Shown here: in pieces, positions 24,124 through 33,056 of the stretch
Numbering within the stretch: position 1 is the first letter of the stretch
Layout: each line of letters begins with the position of its first letter
From: Flavobacterium sp. KACC 22763
GTDB lineage: Bacteria; Bacteroidota; Bacteroidia; Flavobacteriales; Flavobacteriaceae
Assembly (NCBI RefSeq): GCF_028736155.1
Contig: NZ_CP117879.1
Location: forward strand, 558,001 to 622,000
DNA length: 64,000 nucleotides
Direction: 5' to 3'
Notes under the pieces: generated by a model
Seen by the model: only the letters and a program-made list of their open reading frames with translations
Told to the model about the DNA's origin: nothing
Database searches by the model: none
Translations under genes and position numbers: made by a program

Positions 24124-25044
24124 CTACAAAATTCTTACGCCGTCTGGATTAATTTTCGAAACGTGAATTTCATACGGTAAATTCATTTTTTCGTAAACGT
24201 CGCTCATGGCTTTTGCGATTTGGTCGGCGGTGTTTTTTCCTTTGCTTAAAGCGAAAATCGATGGGCCAGAACCTGAAATTCCAGAACCTAAAGCGCCGTT
24301 TTCGTAAGCGGTTTGTTTGATTTGGTCGAAACCTGGAATCAAAACACTTCTTAAAGGTTCAACGATTTCGTCATGAAGCGAACGTCCGATTAATTCGTAA
24401 TCTTTGGTGTAAAGACCTGCAACCAATCCGCCCACATTTCCCCATTGCATGATGGCGCTTTTTAGGGAGACGTTTTGTTTTAAAACCGAACGAGCATCAG
24501 AAGTTTTCAACTCAATTTGCGGATGAACCACTGTTGTGTATAATTCCTCTGGACTGTCAATTCTGATAATATCAAGCGGCGCATAACTTCTTACCAAAGT
24601 AAATCCGCCTAAAAGGGCAGGAGCAACGTTGTCGGCATGCGCGTTTCCGCTGGCTAATTTTTCGCCCTGCATCGCAAACTGAACTAAATCTTTACGAGAA
24701 TACGGTCTTCCCAATAATTCATTAATTCCGAAAACCGCTCCAGCAGAACTTGCAGCACTGCTTCCGATTCCGCTTCCAGCTTTTATGTTTTTATAAATTT
24801 CGATTTCGAATCCGAAGTCTAATTCGTCTAAAGTTTCCAGCATTGCCAAAGCCGCAACTCCAGAAACGTTTTTTTCGGTTTCTAAAGGCAAATCAGCACC
24901 GACAATTTTAGTGATTCGAACTCCTTTTTGATCGACTTTTCGAACAATCATTTCATCGCCCGCATTGTCTAAGCAAAGACCGAGTACGTCAAATCCGCAT
25001 GAGAGGTTGGCGATTGTAGCGGGACAGAATAATTTTATTTCCAT
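24124..25044 (-). CDS. thrB: Homoserine kinase
   Basis: 306 residues, GHMP kinase family. MEIKLFCPATIANLSCGFDV is the typical opening. IKAGSGIGSSAASSAGAVFG is the ATP-binding Gly/Ser loop, and NGALGSGISGSGPSIFALSK the C-terminal GHMP motif. It phosphorylates homoserine using ATP in the cytoplasm. It lies between thrA (157 bp spacer) and thrC (383 bp spacer). Both spacers contain repeats, which makes the operon unusually loose. Confidence 0.96.
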   Translation of the reverse strand: MEIKLFCPATIANLSCGFDVLGLCLDNAGDEMIVRKVDQKGVRITKIVGADLPLETEKNVSGVAALAMLETLDELDFGFEIEIYKNIKAGSGIGSSAASSAGAVFGINELLGRPYSRKDLVQFAMQGEKLASGNAHADNVAPALLGGFTLVRSYAPLDIIRIDSPEELYTTVVHPQIELKTSDARSVLKQNVSLKSAIMQWGNVGGLVAGLYTKDYELIGRSLHDEIVEPLRSVLIPGFDQIKQTAYENGALGSGISGSGPSIFALSKGKNTADQIAKAMSDVYEKMNLPYEIHVSKINPDGVRIL

Positions 25045-25201
25045 TTCTTTTTAAAGTTTCTAAGATGCTAAGATTCTGAGTTTCTAAGATTTCTTTGCAA
25101 CTTTTTATTTTTTTGAGTTTCTGAGATTCTAAGTTTCTGAGATTCTAAGTTTGGTTAAGAAAAAAACTTAGAATCTCAGCGACTCAGCATCTTAGTATCT
25201 T
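25045..25201. repeat. Tandem 'TTTCTGAGATTCTAAG' repeats in the thrA-thrB spacer
   Basis: Several direct near-copies of GTTTCTAAGATTCTGAGTTT occur on one half (25057-25152), and their inverse, ACTTAGAATCTCAGCGACTC, on the other (25166-25195). Together they could fold into a long imperfect hairpin. A related sequence is at 7263-7300. Confidence 0.6.
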
Positions 25202-27649
25202 TTACACGTTTCCTATTCTAATAACGTCTGCAAAAATCCCTGATGCTGTTACAGCAGCTCCTGCTCCGGCTCCTTTGATCAATAAAGGCTGATCTACGTA
25301 ACGATCTGTGTAGAAAAGCACGATATTATCTTTTCCTTCTAAATTGTAGAAAGGATGATCTTTTGGAATGAATTGCAGACCAACGCTTGCTTTTCCGTTT
25401 TCGAATTGCGCTACGTATTTCAATCTTGAATCTTTGGCTAAAGCTTCTTTGTAAATGCCATCAAAATGAGATGCATGTTTGATTAACGAAGCAAAGAAAT
25501 CTTCGTTGTTTGTTGTTGCTAAACATTCTGCAGGCAGGAACGATTCGTTTGCAATGGCGTCGATGTCCATTTCGTAACCGCTTTCACGAATTAAAATCAG
25601 GATTTTACGCGCAACGTCGATTCCGCTTAAGTCGATTTTTGGATCTGGTTCTGTGAAACCTTGAACCCCAGCTTCTTTGACCACATCGTGGAAAGAGTTA
25701 TTTTCGTCAAAATTGTTGAAAATAAAGTTCAAACTTCCAGATAAAACCGCCTGAATTTTATGCACTTTATCTCCAGATGCAATCAGATTTTTTACAGTAT
25801 CAATAATTGGCAATCCCGCACCAACATTTGTTTCAAATAAGAAAGGAGCGTTGTATTGGCGAGATAAGCTTTTTAATTTTTTATAATTGTCGTAGGCAGA
25901 AGAACAAGCAATTTTATTACAAGTTACAACCGCAATACTTTCTTTTAAGAATTTCTCGTAAGCTTCAGAAACCGTTGCATTTGCAGTGATGTCTACGAAA
26001 ATACTGTTACGTAAATTCAGTTCTTCGGCACGTTTGATGAATCCGTCTATACTTGCCGGTTCACCTTCTGCTAAAACGGCATCCCAATTTTTTAAAGAAA
26101 TTCCGTCTTCATCAAAAATCATTTTTCTTGAGTTTGACAAAGCAATTACGCGAACGTTGATCTTTAAATTATCTTTTAAGAACTTTCTTTGGTTATGAAT
26201 CTGCTCGATGAATTTTTCACCCACATTTCCAACTCCCATTACAAATAGGTTCAGCTGTTTTGTGTTTTCTTCGAAGAAATTCTCGTGCAAAGTATTCAAT
26301 GCTTTTTTAACGTCTCTTTCGTTAATTACAGTTGAAATATTTCTTTCAGAAGCACCTTGCGCAATGGCACGAATGTTTACGTTGTTTTTTCCTAAAGTGC
26401 TGAACATTCTTCCGCTTAAACCTTGGTGATTTTTCATGTTTTCACCCACTAGAGCAATAATGCAAAGGTCTTTTTCTACATAACAAGGATCGATTTTGTT
26501 CTGTGAAATTTCGATTTCAAAAGCGCTGTTAATCGCAGCTTCGGCATTATCAGCATCAGAATTCAGAATTCCGATACAAATTGAATGCTCAGAAGAAGCT
26601 TGCGTAATAAAAATCACGTTGATTTTTTCCTGAGATAATACTTCGAATAATCTTCTTGATGAACCTGCAACTCCAATCATTCCTGGACCTTCAAGAGTTA
26701 CAAGCGAAATATGATCAATATGGCTAATTCCTTTTACAACAGTATCTTTTGATGAAACCTGATTCGAAATTAAAGTCCCTTCAGCTTCTGGCTCAAAAGT
26801 ATTTTTGATTAAAATTGGAATGTTTTTTCTTAAAACTGGCTGAATTGTTGGTGGATACAATACTTTTGCTCCAAAATGCGACAATTCCATCGCTTCTTGA
26901 TAAGAGATATTCGCAATTGGCTGTGCTTGTTTAACGATTTTTGGGTTTGCAGTAAACATTCCGTTTACGTCAGTCCAGATTTCCAATTGTTCAGCATTGA
27001 TTGCTCCAGCGATAATAGCTGCAGTATAATCTGAACCTCCGCGTCCTAAAGTCGAAGTGATTCCGTCAAGAGTCTGCGCTATAAAACCAGGCATGATATT
27101 GATTTTTGCTTCATTTGAACCAAAATATTCCTGAATTAATTTATTTGAAACTTCGAAGTTAACCACTGCTTTTCCGAAGTTATTATCTGTTTTAATTAAT
27201 TCGCGACTGTCTTTGTAAACTGCATCTTTACTGATTTGCTCATAGGCTTTAGCAATAATGAATGAAGAAAGCAATTCACCAAAACTTAAAATAGTATCGG
27301 CAGTTCTTGGAGATAATTCGCCAAGCAAGAAACAGCCGTCTAATAAAGTTTCTAAATGGTTGATGATTCTTTTTACATGACTCAGCAAACTGCTTTGCTC
27401 GCTTACCGGAATAAGTTCTTTAAGTGTGTCAAGGTGTTTTTTCTCGATTTCAGCCACAACTTCTCTAAAGCTTTCGTCGTTTGCTGCGGCTTTTGCGGCT
27501 GCTAATTGCAGTAAATCTGTCACTTTGCTTAGTGCTGAAACTACAACAACGAGTTGATCCTGTTTTGCTTTTTGGTTTACAATGTCGAGAACGAGTTTTA
27601 TATTTTGAGCATTGGCAACCGAAGTTCCGCCAAATTTTAATACTTTCAT
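25202..27649 (-). CDS. thrA: Bifunctional aspartate kinase / homoserine dehydrogenase
   Basis: 815 residues, matching the fused ThrA/MetL length. The kinase domain covers about 1-295 (MKVLKFGGTSVANAQ, TLGRGGSDYTAAIIAGAINA, WTDVNGMFTANP). Two ACT regulatory modules cover about 310-460, and homoserine dehydrogenase about 465-815 (LFVMGVGNVGEKFI, LFETNVGAGLPIIDTVKNL, GFTEPDPKIDLSGIDVARK). It catalyses the first and third steps from aspartate to threonine. The ACT domains imply feedback by an end-product amino acid, probably threonine. It is the first enzyme gene of the operon and is preceded by the Thr/Ile-rich leader peptide at 27838-27942. Confidence 0.96.
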   Translation of the reverse strand: MKVLKFGGTSVANAQNIKLVLDIVNQKAKQDQLVVVVSALSKVTDLLQLAAAKAAANDESFREVVAEIEKKHLDTLKELIPVSEQSSLLSHVKRIINHLETLLDGCFLLGELSPRTADTILSFGELLSSFIIAKAYEQISKDAVYKDSRELIKTDNNFGKAVVNFEVSNKLIQEYFGSNEAKINIMPGFIAQTLDGITSTLGRGGSDYTAAIIAGAINAEQLEIWTDVNGMFTANPKIVKQAQPIANISYQEAMELSHFGAKVLYPPTIQPVLRKNIPILIKNTFEPEAEGTLISNQVSSKDTVVKGISHIDHISLVTLEGPGMIGVAGSSRRLFEVLSQEKINVIFITQASSEHSICIGILNSDADNAEAAINSAFEIEISQNKIDPCYVEKDLCIIALVGENMKNHQGLSGRMFSTLGKNNVNIRAIAQGASERNISTVINERDVKKALNTLHENFFEENTKQLNLFVMGVGNVGEKFIEQIHNQRKFLKDNLKINVRVIALSNSRKMIFDEDGISLKNWDAVLAEGEPASIDGFIKRAEELNLRNSIFVDITANATVSEAYEKFLKESIAVVTCNKIACSSAYDNYKKLKSLSRQYNAPFLFETNVGAGLPIIDTVKNLIASGDKVHKIQAVLSGSLNFIFNNFDENNSFHDVVKEAGVQGFTEPDPKIDLSGIDVARKILILIRESGYEMDIDAIANESFLPAECLATTNNEDFFASLIKHASHFDGIYKEALAKDSRLKYVAQFENGKASVGLQFIPKDHPFYNLEGKDNIVLFYTDRYVDQPLLIKGAGAGAAVTASGIFADVIRIGNV

Positions 27650-27777
27650 TTTATGTGATATTTTTTAATAAGGTGCAAAGGTTTTGAGTGACAAAGGTTC
27701 AAAGGTTATCAACTGTGAACTGAAACTGAAAACTGCGACTTTTTTTTCTTTGTAAATGTTTTTTATGTATCCAATAA

Positions 27778-27837
27778 CTTTCTTCTTTCAAGAAAAAAGT
27801 ATAGGTAACCTAGGATTATATGTAAAAATGTATACCC
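27778..27837 (-). promoter_or_regulatory. Possible attenuator region of the threonine operon
   Basis: Between the leader-peptide stop and thrA the RNA can form GGGGTATA against TATACTTTT (with wobble pairs, ending in a T run), or a hairpin CTTTTTTCTT/AAGAAGAAAG (27778-27799). ACCCC-TAA-GGGGT (27834-27846) around the leader stop could compete for the same GGGG. None is a strong GC-rich terminator, so the mechanism is uncertain. Confidence 0.35.
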
Positions 27838-27942
27838 CTAAGGGGTAGTAGTTGTTGTAGTAGTAATAATGGTAGCAGCAATCGCAACTCCTGTTTGAGT
27901 TGTAATAATTGTAGATTGATATTTTATGCTGTTACTTTTCAT
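27838..27942 (-). CDS. thrL: Threonine-operon leader peptide
   Basis: ATG at 27940-27942, TAG at 27838-27840, 34 codons. 12 are Thr and 6 are Ile; residues 24-34 read TIITTTTTTTP with seven consecutive Thr codons just before the stop. This is the composition of E. coli ThrL, whose ribosome stalls when threonyl- or isoleucyl-tRNA is scarce. It lies 189 nt before thrA on the same strand with nothing between. The peptide sequence is otherwise unrelated to ThrL. A -7 box ends 11 nt upstream of its ATG. Confidence 0.8.
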   Translation of the reverse strand: MKSNSIKYQSTIITTQTGVAIAATIITTTTTTTP

Positions 27943-27953
27943 TTTTGATTTTT

Positions 27954-27961
27954 CAAAAGTA
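27954..27961 (-). promoter_or_regulatory. -7 promoter box of the thr operon
   Basis: The minus strand reads TACTTTTG, a TAnnTTTG match, whose end is 11 nt before the leader-peptide ATG. This implies a 5' leader of only a few nucleotides. The -33 element is not obvious. Confidence 0.45.
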
Positions 27962-28296
27962 CAGCTTTTTGCAAGAGTTAAAAACCCGAAAAGCTTTTTT
28001 ACGAATATTTTAATAATTCAAATCTCTATAAATCAATATTGAGTATTTGTTAAAATTGAATATGTTAAATTGATGTTTTGGCATATTTTGAACAGCAATT
28101 TTTATAGATTGAACCTTTGCAATGGATTGATGTCGAGCTTAAAAAGACATGAAAAACGGGTAAAAATGAGATATTTTGATTTGAATGGCGATTTAAAGTA
28201 TGTTAAGAGCTTTTATAGAAATCTTAATTATTGTGATAAAATGTTGCTTTTTAATATTGATTTGTTGAATTTTGGCGTTTAAAATTTACAATCATC
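27962..28296. other. Divergent spacer between the thr operon and hutH
   Basis: 335 bp that must contain the hutH promoter. I see no repeat. A plus-strand frame at 28070-28282 has no good start context and no recognisable protein character, and I do not call it. Confidence 0.5.
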
Positions 28297-29811
28297 ATGA
28301 GAGAGATCCATTATATAAGTTCGGAAACGATTACTTTAGAAACATTACAAGAAATTTTAAGCCAAAATAAAATACTTGAATTATCTGAAGAAGCTAAAGT
28401 AAATGTTCAGAAATGCCGCGATTATTTAGATAAGAAAATGGCATCGCATACGGCACCAATTTACGGTATCAATACAGGTTTCGGGTCTTTATATAGTGTG
28501 AAAATCTCTAATGAGAATTTATCTAAGCTTCAAGAAAACTTAGTAAAATCGCACTCTTGCGGAACTGGCGAGGAAGTTCCTGCTGAAATTGTAAAAATGA
28601 TGCTGTTGCTTAAAATCCAATCTTTAAGTTATGGACATTCAGGAGTTCAATTGATCACTTTACAGCGTTTGGTTGACTTTTACAATAATGATATTCTTCC
28701 AATAATATATACTCAAGGTTCGCTTGGAGCTTCTGGAGATTTAGCGCCGCTGGCACATTTATCTTTGCCTTTAATTGGAGAAGGAGTTGTATTGTTTGAA
28801 GGTAAAAAAGTGGCTTCTGCTGAAATTTTGAAGCAGTTTAATTGGGAACCAATCGTTTTACAGTCAAAAGAAGGTTTGGCTTTATTGAATGGAACTCAGT
28901 TTATGAGTGCTTACGGAGCTCATATTTTAATTAAAGCTTATAAATATTCGTATTTGGCAGATTTAATCGGAACCATTTCTCTAGAAGGTTTTGATGGAAG
29001 AATTGAGCCATTCAACGAATTGATACATTATATACGTCCGCATAAAGGACAAATCGTAACGGCGCAGAGAATTACCGAATTCTTGGACGGAAGCGAAATT
29101 ATTGCTCAAGAAAAGAAACACGTTCAAGATCCTTATTCTTTCCGTTGTATGCCGCAGGTTCACGGCGCTTCAAAAGATGCGATTGATTATGTTCGAAAAG
29201 TATTCAAAACAGAAATCAATTCTGTAACCGATAATCCTAATATATTTATAGAAGCCGATCAGATTATTTCTGGTGGAAATTTCCATGGACAGCCTTTAGC
29301 ATTAGCTTTAGACTTTATGGCAATTGCTTTGGCAGAATTAGGAAGCATTTCTGAAAGAAGAACGTATCAGTTGATTTCTGGTTTGCGTAATCTTCCTGCA
29401 TTTTTGGTAGATAATCCAGGATTGAATTCAGGTTTCATGATTCCGCAATATACTGCAGCAAGTATTGCAAGTCAGAACAAACAATTGGCAACTCCAGCGA
29501 GTATCGATAGCATTGTTTCAAGCAACGGACAAGAAGATCACGTGAGTATGGGAGCAAACGGAGCAACAAAAGCCTTACGTATTTTAGATAATTTAGAGCG
29601 CATTTTGGCTATCGAATTATTGAATGCTTCTCAGGCGATTGCTTACAGAGAGCCTCTAAAATCAAGTGATTTTATCGAAATGTTCTTAAGCAGCTATAGA
29701 GAAGTTGTGCCTTTGGTAAAAGAAGATAGAATCTTACATAATGACATAGAAAACACGGTTTTATTCCTTTCGAGTTTTCAAATTGAAAACGATTTGTTAA
29801 CAATGGCTTAA
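28297..29811 (+). CDS. hutH: Histidine ammonia-lyase
   Basis: 504 residues, full length. GSLGASGDLAPLAHLSLPLI contains the Ala145-Ser146-Gly147 triad that cyclises into the MIO cofactor. APIYGINTGFGSLY provides the active-site Tyr, and QDPYSFRCMPQVHGASKD and TDNPNIFIEADQIISGGNFH complete the aromatic ammonia-lyase signature. It converts histidine to urocanate. The residues around the triad fit HAL rather than tyrosine/phenylalanine lyases, although substrate choice cannot be proved by eye. No other hut gene is next to it; a HutD-like gene is 12 kb upstream. Confidence 0.94.
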   Translation: MREIHYISSETITLETLQEILSQNKILELSEEAKVNVQKCRDYLDKKMASHTAPIYGINTGFGSLYSVKISNENLSKLQENLVKSHSCGTGEEVPAEIVKMMLLLKIQSLSYGHSGVQLITLQRLVDFYNNDILPIIYTQGSLGASGDLAPLAHLSLPLIGEGVVLFEGKKVASAEILKQFNWEPIVLQSKEGLALLNGTQFMSAYGAHILIKAYKYSYLADLIGTISLEGFDGRIEPFNELIHYIRPHKGQIVTAQRITEFLDGSEIIAQEKKHVQDPYSFRCMPQVHGASKDAIDYVRKVFKTEINSVTDNPNIFIEADQIISGGNFHGQPLALALDFMAIALAELGSISERRTYQLISGLRNLPAFLVDNPGLNSGFMIPQYTAASIASQNKQLATPASIDSIVSSNGQEDHVSMGANGATKALRILDNLERILAIELLNASQAIAYREPLKSSDFIEMFLSSYREVVPLVKEDRILHNDIENTVLFLSSFQIENDLLTMA

Positions 29812-29860
29812 CACAGGAACGTGTTATTGAAGGTAATTTTGCACTATCAAAAATAAAACA

Positions 29861-30505
29861 ATGTCAATAAACAGTATTTTCCAATTTTTAGTGCCGAAAG
29901 ACAAGAAATTCTTTCCACTTTTTGAAGAGGCTTCTAGCAATTTAATTGAATTAGCTTCTAACTTACACGAAGCTGTAAATTTACCATTAAAAGAAAGAGA
30001 GATTCTTTTTCAAAAGATTGACGAATTAGAACAAAAAGGAGAAGACATTACTCGTCAGACTAACTTAGAGTTAAGCAGAAATTTTATTACTCCGTTTGAC
30101 AGAGAAGATATTCATACGTTAATTACTTCAATTGATAACGTTGCAGATTACCTTCACGGTGCATCTAGCCGTATGAGATTGTATCAAGTTGATAAGATTA
30201 CAAAATCTATCAGAAAGATGACAGAAATCAACCTTGAAGCTTGTCAAAACATCGACAGTGCAGTAAAAGAGTTGAGAAACTTACAAAACTTTAAAGTTAT
30301 TAAAGATGCGTGTGCTAGAATTAACAAACTAGAAAACAAATCTGATAACGTTTATAACAAAGCAGTTTTTGAAATTTTTGAAAACGAAACAGACGCTAAA
30401 AATATTATTAAATATAAAGAAGTGTTATCTGTTTTAGAATCAGCAACAGACAAATGTAAGAGTGTTGCGAACATACTAGAATCTATTTCTGTAAAACATT
30501 CTTAA
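29861..30505 (+). CDS. DUF47 (PhoU-like) phosphate-transport accessory protein
   Basis: 214 residues, all helical: FFPLFEEASSNLIELASNLH, REILFQKIDELEQKGEDITR, ITPFDREDIHTLITSIDNVADYL. This is the DUF47/TIGR00153 family, distant relatives of PhoU that sit beside Pit-type transporters and probably regulate them. It lies 30 nt before the pit gene on the same strand, so the two form an operon. Confidence 0.92.
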   Translation: MSINSIFQFLVPKDKKFFPLFEEASSNLIELASNLHEAVNLPLKEREILFQKIDELEQKGEDITRQTNLELSRNFITPFDREDIHTLITSIDNVADYLHGASSRMRLYQVDKITKSIRKMTEINLEACQNIDSAVKELRNLQNFKVIKDACARINKLENKSDNVYNKAVFEIFENETDAKNIIKYKEVLSVLESATDKCKSVANILESISVKHS

Positions 30506-30535
30506 TTCAATCTTTCAATCTGAAGTTATAATCTT

Positions 30536-31876
30536 ATGACTATACTTATATTAATTATAGTACTTGCCTTAATTTTTGATTACATCAATGGTTTTCATGA
30601 TGCGGCAAATGCTATAGCGACTGTTGTTGCAACAAAGGTTTTGACACCTTTTCAGGCGGTAGTCTGGGCAGCATTTTTTAACTTTCTAGCGTATTGGGTT
30701 TTCGGATTTGGTGTTGCAGATACTGTTGCTAAAACAGCGCATACCATGGAAATTAACCTAGTCGTAATTTTGGCTGGAGTTATCGCTGCAATCTGTTGGA
30801 ATCTATTGACTTGGTGGTTAGGAATTCCTTCAAGTTCTTCGCATACACTTATTGGAGGTTTTGCTGGAGCTGCAGTAGCGCATGCTATCGCTGTACACGG
30901 CTTCTCTGGTTATGTTGGAGAAGATGGAGCAACTCACTACTGGTATGAAATTGTAAGCTGGTATAAGGCTGGTAAAGATGGTGGAATGCCTTCGGGGGTT
31001 CTTATTATCATTGCATTTATCGTTTTAGCACCATTAATTGGAGCGCTTGCTTCTTATTTAATTTCGATTTGGCTTCTAAATGCTTCTCGTAAAACAATTG
31101 GGCCTAAAATCTTTACTGTAGCTTTAATGATTGCTACTATTGTTTTTGTGTATTATCAAATGGTTTCTTATGAAGAAATTCTAGAACACGGAAAACCTCG
31201 TTTTGAGTCTCATTTCTGGAGTGTAGTATTCGATTCTCACAATATTAAATGGTTCTTAGTTGCATTCATTATCTTAACTGTAAGTGGATTTTGTTTAATA
31301 TTCAGTAGTTTAAATCTTCATCAGGCAGATGCTGCTTTAAAGAAAATGCAGTTATTATCTTCTGCGGCATTTAGTTTAGGTCACGGAGGAAACGATTCTC
31401 AAAAAGTAATGGGTATCATTGCTGCTGCTGTAGCGGTTTATATCAATACAAACCCAGGAGTTCACATGGATGCTTGGTTAGATGTTGTCCTTCCAAACGA
31501 TGATGCAGGTATTAAAGGTGTAATGCCAAGCTGGATTCCGTTAGCGTGTTATTCTGCTATTGCTGCAGGAACTTTAAGTGGTGGATGGAAAATTGTGAAA
31601 ACAATGGGTTCTAAAATCACTAAAGTAAGCTCGTTTGAAGGTGTTGCTGCTGAAACTGCAGGAGCTTTGACACTTTACTTTACAGAGCACTTAAAAATTC
31701 CAGTAAGTACAACGCATACGATTACAGGATCTATTATTGGAGTTGGATTAACAAAACGTGTTTCTGCCGTTAGATGGGGAGTTACAGTAAGTTTAATCTG
31801 GGCTTGGATCTTAACTATTCCAATTTCAGCTTTATTAGCAGGTTTGGTTTATTTTATTCTAAGCGTCTTTATTTAA
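30536..31876 (+). CDS. Inorganic phosphate transporter, Pit family
   Basis: 446 residues, about 10-11 membrane helices. The duplicated PiT signature is visible in both halves: FDYINGFHDAANAIATVVAT near the N-terminus and FSLGHGGNDSQKVMGIIAAA in the second half. WLGIPSSSSHTLIGGFAG and KIPVSTTHTITGSIIGVGLT are the paired SS/TTHT-x-x-G motifs. It imports metal-phosphate with protons across the inner membrane. It is coupled to the DUF47 gene and followed by a strong terminator. Confidence 0.95.
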   Translation: MTILILIIVLALIFDYINGFHDAANAIATVVATKVLTPFQAVVWAAFFNFLAYWVFGFGVADTVAKTAHTMEINLVVILAGVIAAICWNLLTWWLGIPSSSSHTLIGGFAGAAVAHAIAVHGFSGYVGEDGATHYWYEIVSWYKAGKDGGMPSGVLIIIAFIVLAPLIGALASYLISIWLLNASRKTIGPKIFTVALMIATIVFVYYQMVSYEEILEHGKPRFESHFWSVVFDSHNIKWFLVAFIILTVSGFCLIFSSLNLHQADAALKKMQLLSSAAFSLGHGGNDSQKVMGIIAAAVAVYINTNPGVHMDAWLDVVLPNDDAGIKGVMPSWIPLACYSAIAAGTLSGGWKIVKTMGSKITKVSSFEGVAAETAGALTLYFTEHLKIPVSTTHTITGSIIGVGLTKRVSAVRWGVTVSLIWAWILTIPISALLAGLVYFILSVFI

Positions 31877-31927
31877 TAAAATGATTATTGTGAAATGTGA
31901 AAAGTAAATCACATTTTGTTAATATAG

Positions 31928-31957
31928 AAAACCGATTTCAAATCTGAAATCGGTTTT
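31928..31957. terminator. Terminator after the phosphate operon
   Basis: AAAACCGATTTC (31928-31939) pairs perfectly with GAAATCGGTTTT (31946-31957), followed by a T run. Confidence 0.9.
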
Positions 31958-32058
31958 TTTTGTTTTAATTTGTTTTAAAGTAAAAGTATAAAAGCTTTTA
32001 GAGGCTATAGGAATAGCCGATTTTGCAGACTTTTGTAAATAGTTTAATATTTAAAATA

Positions 32059-33054
32059 ATGAAGAGAATAATTGTATTGGTTTTAATGCTGATTGTAAAA
32101 ACTGGTTTTGCTCAATCAAAAGAAAAAGCTTTTAAATATGGCTTTGTCGATCAGACAGGAAAAGAAATAGTTCCTTGTAAATATGACGGTATTAGTGCAT
32201 TTGAAAGTGGTTTTGCAGTCGTACAATTAAAAGGCAAAAGCGGTGTAGTGGATAAAACCGGAAAAGAAGTTATTCGTTGTGCTTATGATGAAATAGTAAA
32301 CAAACAGAATTGGATAGTAGTAAGCAATAAAAATGCTAAAGCCCAATATTTAATTAAATCTTCCGATGTGTTGTTGACTAAAAAATACGATGATGCAAAA
32401 ACTTTATCGCCTGAAATAACGGCTGTAAAATTGAATAATAAATGGGGTTTTATAGATGTAGTAGGAGAAGAGATAACTCCGAAATATGACGAAATAATTG
32501 ACTTTGCAGATCGATTTGCTGTTGTGAAACTAAATGGCAAATTTGGTATTGTAGATCAGATTGGGAAAGAGGTTGTTCCTCCAATTTATGATCATGTTCA
32601 GAATTTTAAGGAAGGTTTTGCAACTGTAGAACAGAATAATAAGTTTGGGGTGATTAGTGAGGAAGGGAAAATTGTAGTTCCTATAAAGTACGATATGAAT
32701 TTTTATTTTAAAGATAATGCGTCAATTGTAAAACAGGAAAACAAGTATGGCGTTTTGGATAATGATGGGAAAGAAATCGTGCCAGTAAAATATGATTTTA
32801 TGGTTTTGAATGATGAATTAATTCAAGTGAAATCAGGTTATAAATACGGATTGATTGATAAAACAGGAAAAGAAATCACTTCTATAAAATATGATTTGAT
32901 TGAATCTTTTAAAGATGGAATTGCTGTAGTGAAATTGGACGGAAAATACGGTTTTGTAGACAAAGAAGGAAAAGAAATTGTAGCTCCGAAATATGAAAAA
33001 GCAGATGATTTTAAAGATGGTTTAGGCGCGGTTAGAATTCAAGTCGGGAAGTAA
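32059..33054 (+). CDS. Secreted WG-repeat protein
   Basis: The start is chosen at 32059 because MKRIIVLVLMLIVKTGFAQ is a signal peptide; the frame opens 12 codons earlier with non-signal sequence. 331 residues made of about eight to nine repeats of roughly 35 residues: 'YGFVDQTGKEIVPCKYDGIS..F..GFAVVQLKGK', 'WGFIDVVGEEITPKYDEIID', 'FGIVDQIGKEVVPPIYDHVQ', and so on. This is the WG (KLR) repeat of Bacteroidetes, a beta-rich fold of unknown function found in envelope proteins. It has no operon partner. Confidence 0.9.
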   Translation: MKRIIVLVLMLIVKTGFAQSKEKAFKYGFVDQTGKEIVPCKYDGISAFESGFAVVQLKGKSGVVDKTGKEVIRCAYDEIVNKQNWIVVSNKNAKAQYLIKSSDVLLTKKYDDAKTLSPEITAVKLNNKWGFIDVVGEEITPKYDEIIDFADRFAVVKLNGKFGIVDQIGKEVVPPIYDHVQNFKEGFATVEQNNKFGVISEEGKIVVPIKYDMNFYFKDNASIVKQENKYGVLDNDGKEIVPVKYDFMVLNDELIQVKSGYKYGLIDKTGKEITSIKYDLIESFKDGIAVVKLDGKYGFVDKEGKEIVAPKYEKADDFKDGLGAVRIQVGK

Positions 33055-33056
33055 AA

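Noticed and set aside
23969..24166. 65-codon plus-strand frame
   Set aside because: It runs through hairpin repeats and into the end of thrB on the opposite strand.
25045..25201. Possible CRISPR-like array
   Set aside because: The repeats are irregular, without constant-length spacers, and no cas genes are nearby; they are dispersed junk-like repeats.
28070..28282. 70-codon frame before hutH
   Set aside because: No recognisable protein pattern and poor start context; it most likely overlies the hutH promoter.
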